Part shown: in pieces, positions 58,593 to 64,000 of the stretch | How positions within the stretch are numbered: the first letter of the stretch is position 1 | Layout: each line of letters begins with the position of its first letter | NCBI RefSeq assembly: GCF_042477335.2 | Contig: NC_091247.1 | Coordinates: 9,260,501 to 9,324,500, forward strand | Source of the DNA: Ovis canadensis | Lineage: Eukaryota > Chordata > Mammalia > Artiodactyla > Bovidae | Length of the DNA stretch: 64,000 bases | Reading direction: 5' to 3' | Program-made: the position numbers and the translations under genes | Notes under the pieces: model-generated | Seen by the model: only the letters and a program-made list of their open reading frames with translations | What the model was told of the DNA's origin: nothing | Databases searched by the model: none

Positions 58593-59180
58593 GCCATTAA
58601 CATTACAATAAAGCCAAGGAAATGTTTTTTAACTGCACTCTCATATTCACTAGAATTCAGGATAAGAAGCTGAACCAAGAAAGCAGAAGAAATAGCACTT
58701 GCTGTTTTGTATGTTCTACAACATACACAACAAAAGTTTTTTTTCCCCTCAATATGTTACAAATGAGACAAAAATCTCTTTGTATTTTAACTGCAAACAT
58801 GAATAAGGTAAAATGGAAAAGTTCCTGAAAATAATATAGAGCTACAGTCAACTGATTATAAGCAGCACATTTTCAAATTTCTGAAATCAAGATGTGATGG
58901 CCAGGTGGAAGTTCTAACAGTTGTCTCTGCCTTAAACAGTACTAGAGCTTTCCTGAGAGCCTCACCAATGTTTCTGACGACACACAGGACAGACTGTGGA
59001 AAAGCACAGGTGTAACTCTGAACTGAAAAGTATTCAGAAGAGAAGGAATAGTAAGGTGGTTAATGAACATTTTAATCAGTTTGTTTCACTTTTCTTCTTT
59101 TTACAAATGTACTAGAATATAACTTTAAAATATCTAAGTAAGTTTAAACATGTAAAAAAGCACATGTAATAGCTTAATTG

Positions 59181-59401
59181 GGCTTCCCAGGTGGTGCAGT
59201 TGGTAAAGAATCTGCCCGCCAACGCAGGAGACTCAGGAATCGGAGGTTTGATCCCTGGGTGAGGAAGATCCCCTGGAGGAGGAAAAGGCTACCCACTCCA
59301 GTATTCTTGCCTGGGAAATCCCAAGGACTGAGGAGCCTGGCAGGTTACAGTCCATGGAGTCAGTGAGACACTACTGAAGTGACTTAGCATGCACACAGCA
59401 G
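59181..59401 (+). mobile_element. Bov-tA SINE with target duplication
   Basis: Direct repeats TAGCTTAATTG at 59170-59180 and 59402-59412. Confidence 0.92.
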
Positions 59402-60309
59402 TAGCTTAATTGCCAGAGCTTTCTCTTCCTTTGGCGGTACATAAAATAACCGATGATATCAAGGGATTCAATATGGCAGTAATTCGGCGACTACACCTTA
59501 TAAGAAAGCTTGATAAGCTAGCTTAGAAACTGACAACCCAGATAAGAAAACATAAAACAAAGGCCTCTCCCACCAGAAAACACATAATAACACATAATTT
59601 CTCATTATTATAATAAAAGGACTATTTTTCTTCAAGTGAAAAGTAAAACCATCCTCTAGTTTCCTGCTTATGCAGCAGATTCCTGCACTGAGTCCAGTGA
59701 ATACAGAGGGAGAGTCAGGGTGCTAAAAGTAGAAATTTTTAACTAAATTCTTTTAACCAAACTCCTTTTCTAAGGACCTCGGCTGTGGAGAGCAGGCATT
59801 AAGAAACGTCAGTTCAATTAAATGTTTCTAAAAGCTACAGAATGGAATTTTAAAAATCACATTTTCAAAGAGCTTGTTAGTTTCAGGAATCTGCATTCAA
59901 CAACTTTTTTGGTACTGTGGTAAAATATACTTAACATAAAATTTACCACTGTGACCATTTAAAGTTTACAATTAGTGGCATTAAGCACATTCATGCAGTT
60001 GTGCAACCATCACCATTATCTGTCTGCAGAATTTTTTCATCATCCCAAACTAAAACCCTGTATCCATTAAATAATATTCCATCCTCTCCTCCCCCTTGAT
60101 GTTGAGCAGGGCCCTGTGGGGCTCCAGGACACTGAGGTCTTTTTGTCCTCCATTTCTCATAGGCAAGACTCCAGCCTCCACAACGTTCTTAGTTCCAAAG
60201 GGCAGAACAGTTGCTAATTAAGGGAGGAGCAGCCAAGAAATCACCTGAGGTAAGATTAAAGGGACCAGAGAGGCTCATCAAGATTAGGAGAATGAACCCA
60301 AGACCCTGC

Positions 60310-60513
60310 TTGTGTGTTTGTGCTCAGTGACCCTGCAGAATAGATCCCACTAGGCTCCTGTGTCCATTGGATTTTCCAGGCAAGAATACTCGAGAGGGTT
60401 GCTATTTATACCCCAAGGGAATCTTCCCAACCCAGGGACTGAACCCAAGTCTCTTGAGTCTCCTGCATTGGCAGGTGGATTTTTTACCACTGTGCCCCCT
60501 GGGAAGCCCACCT
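60310..60513 (-). mobile_element. Bov-tA SINE in the LTR
   Basis: Direct repeats AAGACCCTGC at 60300-60309 and 60514-60523; ends with the tRNA-like CCCCCTGGGAAGCCCA. Confidence 0.88.
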
Positions 60514-60615
60514 AAGACCCTGCACACACCCTAATCTTGTCAGCAACCCCGCCCTTTTGAAACTTTGCATAAGAATGCAAGACTGTTACTGCCTTAATCC
60601 TATCACACATCCCAG

Positions 60616-61031
60616 TTCAGTTCAGTCGCTCAGTCATGTCCGACTCTTTGCGACCCCATGAATCGCAGCATGCCAGGCCTCCCTGTCCATCACCAACTCC
60701 TGGAGTTCACTCAGACTCACGTCCATCGAGTCAGTGATGCCATCCAGCCATCTCATCCTCTGTCGTCCCCTTCTCCTCCTGCCCCCAATCCCTCCCAGCA
60801 TCAAAGTCAACTCTTCGCATGAGGTGGCCAAAGTACTGCAGTTTCAGCTTTAGCACCATTCCTTCCAAAGAAATCTCAGGGTTGATCTTCAGAATGGACT
60901 GGTTGGATCTCCTTGCAGTCCAAGGGACTCTCAAGAGTCTTCTCCAACACCACAGCTCAAAAGCATCAATTCTTCGGTGCTCAGCCTTCTTCACAGTCCA
61001 ACTCTCACATCCATACGTGACTACTGGAAAA
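60616..61031 (-). mobile_element. BovB LINE, 5'-truncated, with 14-bp target duplication
   Basis: Reverse BovB tail flanked by perfect ATCACACATCCCAG at 60602-60615 and 61032-61045. Sequence is close to intact for its family, so it is a younger copy. Confidence 0.94.
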
Positions 61032-62547
61032 ATCACACATCCCAGTCTGACTATATAACCTCTCTCTATTCACCTGGGAGTGGGGCACAGCTCTTGAGGC
61101 GCTAGCCGTTTGCCTGGCAAAGCAGTAAAGCCACTCTTTCCTTCTCTTCCATGACTCTGTATTTCTGTTGGGCACTGGTGCACAGAGAGCCAAGATTTTG
61201 CCAACACCCTCAGCCCCTGGCAAAACTATACTCCACTTTCTGTCTCCATGATTTTGCCTATTCCAGATACCTCATTTAAGCGGACTCATTCAATATTTGC
61301 TCTTTTGGGTCCAGCTTACTTCTTCACTGAATACTTTTGTAGAGCAAAGAATGAACCCCAAGCGACTAGGTTTCTCACAATTTAACTGTACATAGTGACA
61401 TGATCTTCAAACTAAGCACACAGCTCTCCCAGAAATCCTGCTACTGCCCCACGAGCCCCAACGGGCAGAGGATCTCTGACAGACCCTTCCTCAGCCTGTA
61501 CACAGGCTTGGTTAGGCAGTGGTAACTCAGAGAGCAGGCTCCTTAGAACCCTGGAAGGCACGTGAATGGAGCAAAGGGAAGTAAGAGTCGGCAGCTCTGA
61601 AAAACCATGGGTAAGAAAAAGTAAGGATTCATCAAGCTAATTTAGCTTGCTGATGGCCTTCTCTCTGTCCTCCAGAAGCTCCTATACCCTGACCGTTTCG
61701 GCGACACCTGTCAGAGCTGAGGTCAGACTGCAGTCTAGCCTCTGATCATGTCACCAGTGTAGGAAGCTTCACAGGGTCATGAGTCACCTGCCATGGCTGA
61801 GAGGTCCGGGCAGGCCGCCCCGCCCAGAGAAACCCTCTGAGGAGAGGCAGAAACAAGAGAGAAAGACACACGACTGGCAGAGAAACACAGAATGAGTAAA
61901 GAGCTGGACCGACAGGCAGGCCGTCAACCAGAGTAAAGACTAAGAGGGAAACACAGGGTCAAGGGACACAGAAGGTGGAAACAGAAATGAAGACAGGACC
62001 CAGATATTCGGAGTTGGGCTCGAGAGAAACACAAAGCTGACAGAGGCCGAGTTAACAGGCATAAAGGGCAGGCGATGACAGGTGACAGACAGCAAGAGAG
62101 GTGAAACGCAGAGGTAAAGAGACCAGGATCAGCGAAGTCCCAAGCGCAGTCTTTCTCCTGGCTTTGACTCAAACGAGAGGTCGCCAAGCCGCGCCCACTC
62201 CGCGCCCCTGAAAGGCCGGAGGGGCGGTCTGACGGGGGAAGAGGGGGTGGCGGGATCTCTAAGCGCTCTGGCCCGCCGAGGTCCGTCACCGGAGGGTGAC
62301 CTTGGACGAGACTCTGCCTCGGGGGCCTCGGTGTCGCTGCACGAGCTCCGGGCTGGCCAGAGACCGCAGAAGTGGGACCCGGAGCGCCGGGACTCCAACG
62401 GTCCCGCGTGCGGCTTCGGCATCCCGGTCGGCGTAATGGGCCTGACGGTGTCAGCGGTGAGCGCGCCGGAACCTGGAGAGAACCCCTCAAACCTCTCCGG
62501 TTTCCATTCCTGCCCCCTTGCTACGCGTGGTCCTGACTCTGCCATAC

Positions 62548-62700
62548 CTGCCAAGGGCTCGGCGCTCACATAGCCCGCCGGTGGGATACTTTCCGCCGCA
62601 GCCGGCGCCGGGCCCGCTCAAGCCGTAGCTGCCGCGACCGCCTCAGCCTGCGCCTCCCGCCTCCGGAAACGCTTACCGGTCCCCCCCGCAAAACTGCCAG
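62548..62700 (-). other. ZBTB43: Non-coding first exon of ZBTB43 (5' end estimated)
   Basis: On the minus strand the sequence CCTTGGCAG is followed by GTATGG, a strong splice donor with its GT at 62547-62546, so the exon's last base is 62548. The 5' end is not visible in sequence; I place it near the ETS cores. No long reading frame joins the coding exon, so this is 5'UTR. It contains an ATG-TGA start-stop pair at 62566-62571. Intron 1 would run from 62547 to 37866; further 5'UTR exons inside it cannot be excluded. Confidence 0.75.
62566..62571 (-). promoter_or_regulatory. Start-stop element (ATG-TGA) in ZBTB43 exon 1
   Basis: ATG followed at once by TGA, with G at -3, lies 18 nt from the exon's 3' end. 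The same element at the same distance is present in the homologous exon at 12 kb. Start-stop elements are known in other 5'UTRs to hold ribosomes and lower downstream translation; that role here is inferred. Confidence 0.55.
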
Positions 62701-62733
62701 TGCTTCCGGGGGTGCGTCTGAGAGAAAGCGATG

Positions 62734-62743
62734 TGCGCATGCG
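62734..62743. promoter_or_regulatory. NRF1-like site
   Basis: The palindrome TGCGCATGCG fits the NRF1 core. It lies upstream of the conserved ETS cores of the ZBTB43 promoter. I see no equivalent in the 12-kb island. Confidence 0.45.
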
Positions 62744-62874
62744 GGACTTGCATTCGGGGCGGGGCGTCAGGAGCGTGCTCCGAGAGAACCCGCGGCTGCG
62801 CAGTACAACCCGGAGCAGGTCAGTCTCCCGTAGGTACTCTAGGGCCAAAGCTGACATTTGCGGAGAGGAGTGCT

Positions 62875-64000
62875 AAATAATCCAAGTCTATGCCCCAACC
62901 AGTAACGCTGAAGAAGCTGAAGTTGAACCGCTCTATGAAGACCTACAAGACCTTTTAGAACTAACACCCAAAAAACATGTCCTTTTCATTATAGGGGACT
63001 GGAATGCAAAAGTAGGAAGTCAAGAAACACCTGGAGTAACAGGCAAATTTGGCCTTGGAATGCGGAATGAAGCAGGGCAAAGACTGACAGGAGTTTTGCC
63101 AAGAAAATGCACTGGTCATAGCAAACACCTTTTTCCAACAACACAAGAGAAGATTCTACACATGGACATCACCAGATGGTCAACACCGAAATCAGATTGA
63201 TTATATTCTTTGCAGCCAAAGATGGAGAAGCTCTATACAGTCAACAAAAACAAGACCAGGAGCTGACTGTGGCTCAGATCATGAACTCCTTATTGCCAAA
63301 TTCAGACTTAAATTGAAGAAACTAGGGAAATCCGCTACACCATTCAGGTATGACCTAAATCAAATCCCTTATGATTATACAGTGGAAGTGAGAAATAGAT
63401 TTAAGGGCCTAGATCTGATAGATAGAGTGCCTGATGAACTATGGACTGAGGTTCGTGACATTGTACAGGAGACAGGGATCAAGACCATACCCATGGAAAA
63501 GAAATGCAAAAAAGCAAAATGGCTGTCTGAGGAGGACTTACAAATAGCTGTGAAAAGAAGAGAAGCGAAAAGCAAAGGAAAAAAGGAAAGATACAAGCAT
63601 CTGAATGCAGAATTTCAAAGAATAGCAAGAAGAGACAAGAAAGCCTTCTTCAACGATCAATGCAAAGAAATAGAGGAAAACAACAGAATGGGAAAGACTA
63701 GAGATCTCTTCAAGAAAATTAGAGACACCAAGGGAACATTTCATCCAAAGATGGGCTCGATAAAGGGCAAAAATGGTATGGACCTAACAGAAGCAGAAGA
63801 TATTAAGAAGAGGTGGCAAGAATACACAGGAGAACTATACAAAAAAGATCTTCACAACCAAGATAATCACAATGGTGTGAGCATTCACCTAGAGCCAGAC
63901 ATCCTGGAATGTGAAGTCAAGTGGGCCTTAGAAAGCATCACTAGGAACAAAGCTAGTGGAGGTGATGGAGTTCCAGTGGAGCTATTTCAAATCCTGAAAG
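62875..64000 (+). pseudogene. BovB LINE with endonuclease domain, cut by the window end
   Basis: Sense copy starting near AATCCAAGTCTATGCCCCAA. Reads QVYAPTSNAEEAEVEPLYED, then HVLFIIGDWNAKVGSQETPG, with the GDWN motif of the AP-type endonuclease that nicks target DNA. Later, in another frame, GSDHELLIAKFRLK carries the SDH motif. Sequence up to 64000 is the linker before the reverse transcriptase, which would follow outside the window. Frames shift near 63090, so this copy is probably dead. Confidence 0.9.

Larger units (their letters stand above)
60097..61206 (+). mobile_element. Solo endogenous retroviral LTR, nested
   Basis: Begins TGATGTTGAGC and ends GCCAACA, bounded by CCCT at 60093-60096 and 61207-61210, the 4-bp duplication typical of gammaretrovirus-like elements. 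A TATA-like CTATATAACC lies near 61052. No viral genes are present. Two later insertions (60310-60513 and 60616-61031) account for over half its length, so the LTR itself is about 480 bp. Confidence 0.65.
59905..61330 (-). mobile_element. Old L1 3' region, interrupted by a solo LTR
   Basis: Left part at 59905-60096 (TTACAATTAGTGGCATTAAG; GTGCAACCATCACCATTATC) and right part from 61207 (CAGCCCCTGGCAAAACTATA; TACCTCATTTAAGCGGACTC) are adjacent in old L1 antisense text. The LTR between them is an insertion. Confidence 0.7.
37866..62547 (-). other. ZBTB43: ZBTB43 intron 1
   Basis: The intron is bounded by the acceptor at 37866-37867 and the donor at 62547-62546, and is about 24.7 kb. Most of it is repeats, listed separately. 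The stretches 38520-38940, 41100-41860, 49560-52560, 55590-55950, 56140-56660, 58600-59165 and 59410-59900 show no recognisable exon or element; parts of 49560-52560 are A-rich and look like decayed L1. Additional untranslated exons may exist. Confidence 0.7.
62130..62860 (-). promoter_or_regulatory. ZBTB43: CpG-island promoter of ZBTB43
   Basis: GC-rich, CpG-dense sequence with no TATA box, as in a housekeeping promoter. It holds two ETS-type cores (CCGGAA at 62663-62668 and CTTCCGGG at 62703-62710) and an NRF1-like palindrome (TGCGCATGCG at 62734-62743). Read on the minus strand, these lie just upstream of or within the first exon that ends at 62548. About 160 bp is homologous to the island at 12 kb. 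A BovB LINE begins about 160 bp beyond the conserved block, so the promoter is compact. Confidence 0.8.

Noticed and set aside
61924-62857. Reading frames of 79-188 residues in the 62-kb CpG island
   Set aside because: Same GC effect; they cross the splice donor at 62548 and have no recognisable domain.

Overview
This window is mammalian nuclear DNA from a ruminant. It carries many copies of the BovB LINE, its derived SINEs (Bov-A2, Bov-tA) and cetartiodactyl CHR-type SINEs. Older mammalian repeats (L1, L2, MIR, MaLR LTRs, hAT) fill the spaces between. The repeats point to a bovid such as cattle but do not fix the species. There are no bacterial genes, operons or CRISPR arrays.

The one protein-coding gene I can read is ZBTB43, on the minus strand. 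Its single coding exon is at 36295-37842, its splice acceptor at 37866-37867, and its 3'UTR runs down to about 32040. A non-coding first exon ends at a clear splice donor at 62548, inside a CpG island at 62.13-62.86 kb. The gene therefore spans about 30 kb, of which 24.7 kb is a repeat-rich first intron.

A second CpG island at 11.6-12.56 kb contains a minus-strand first exon ending at a donor at 11990. From the gene order I recall for human 9q33.3 (LMX1B, ZBTB43, ZBTB34, RALGPS1, with the two ZBTB genes in one orientation), this is probably the promoter of ZBTB34. The coding exon of that gene would lie beyond base 1. If so, 1-11989 is ZBTB34 intron 1, and about 12.6-32.0 kb is the intergenic gap, made of unique sequence and repeats.

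Three observations stand out. (1) The ZBTB43 coding exon ends in a near-perfect 51-bp tandem array, 3 full units plus 40 bp. It repeats the C-terminal tail after the last zinc finger, giving a 515-residue protein against about 467 in human. (2) The two CpG-island first exons are homologous over about 160 bp, so the promoters are a duplicated pair as well as the genes. (3) Both first exons carry a start-stop element (ATG directly followed by TGA) exactly 18 nt from the exon end.

Repeat layers that can be dated by nesting include a solo LTR in an old L1 close to the ZBTB43 promoter, itself interrupted by a Bov-tA SINE and a BovB copy. A BovB copy with endonuclease coding sequence starts about 160 bp upstream of the conserved promoter block and runs off the window end.
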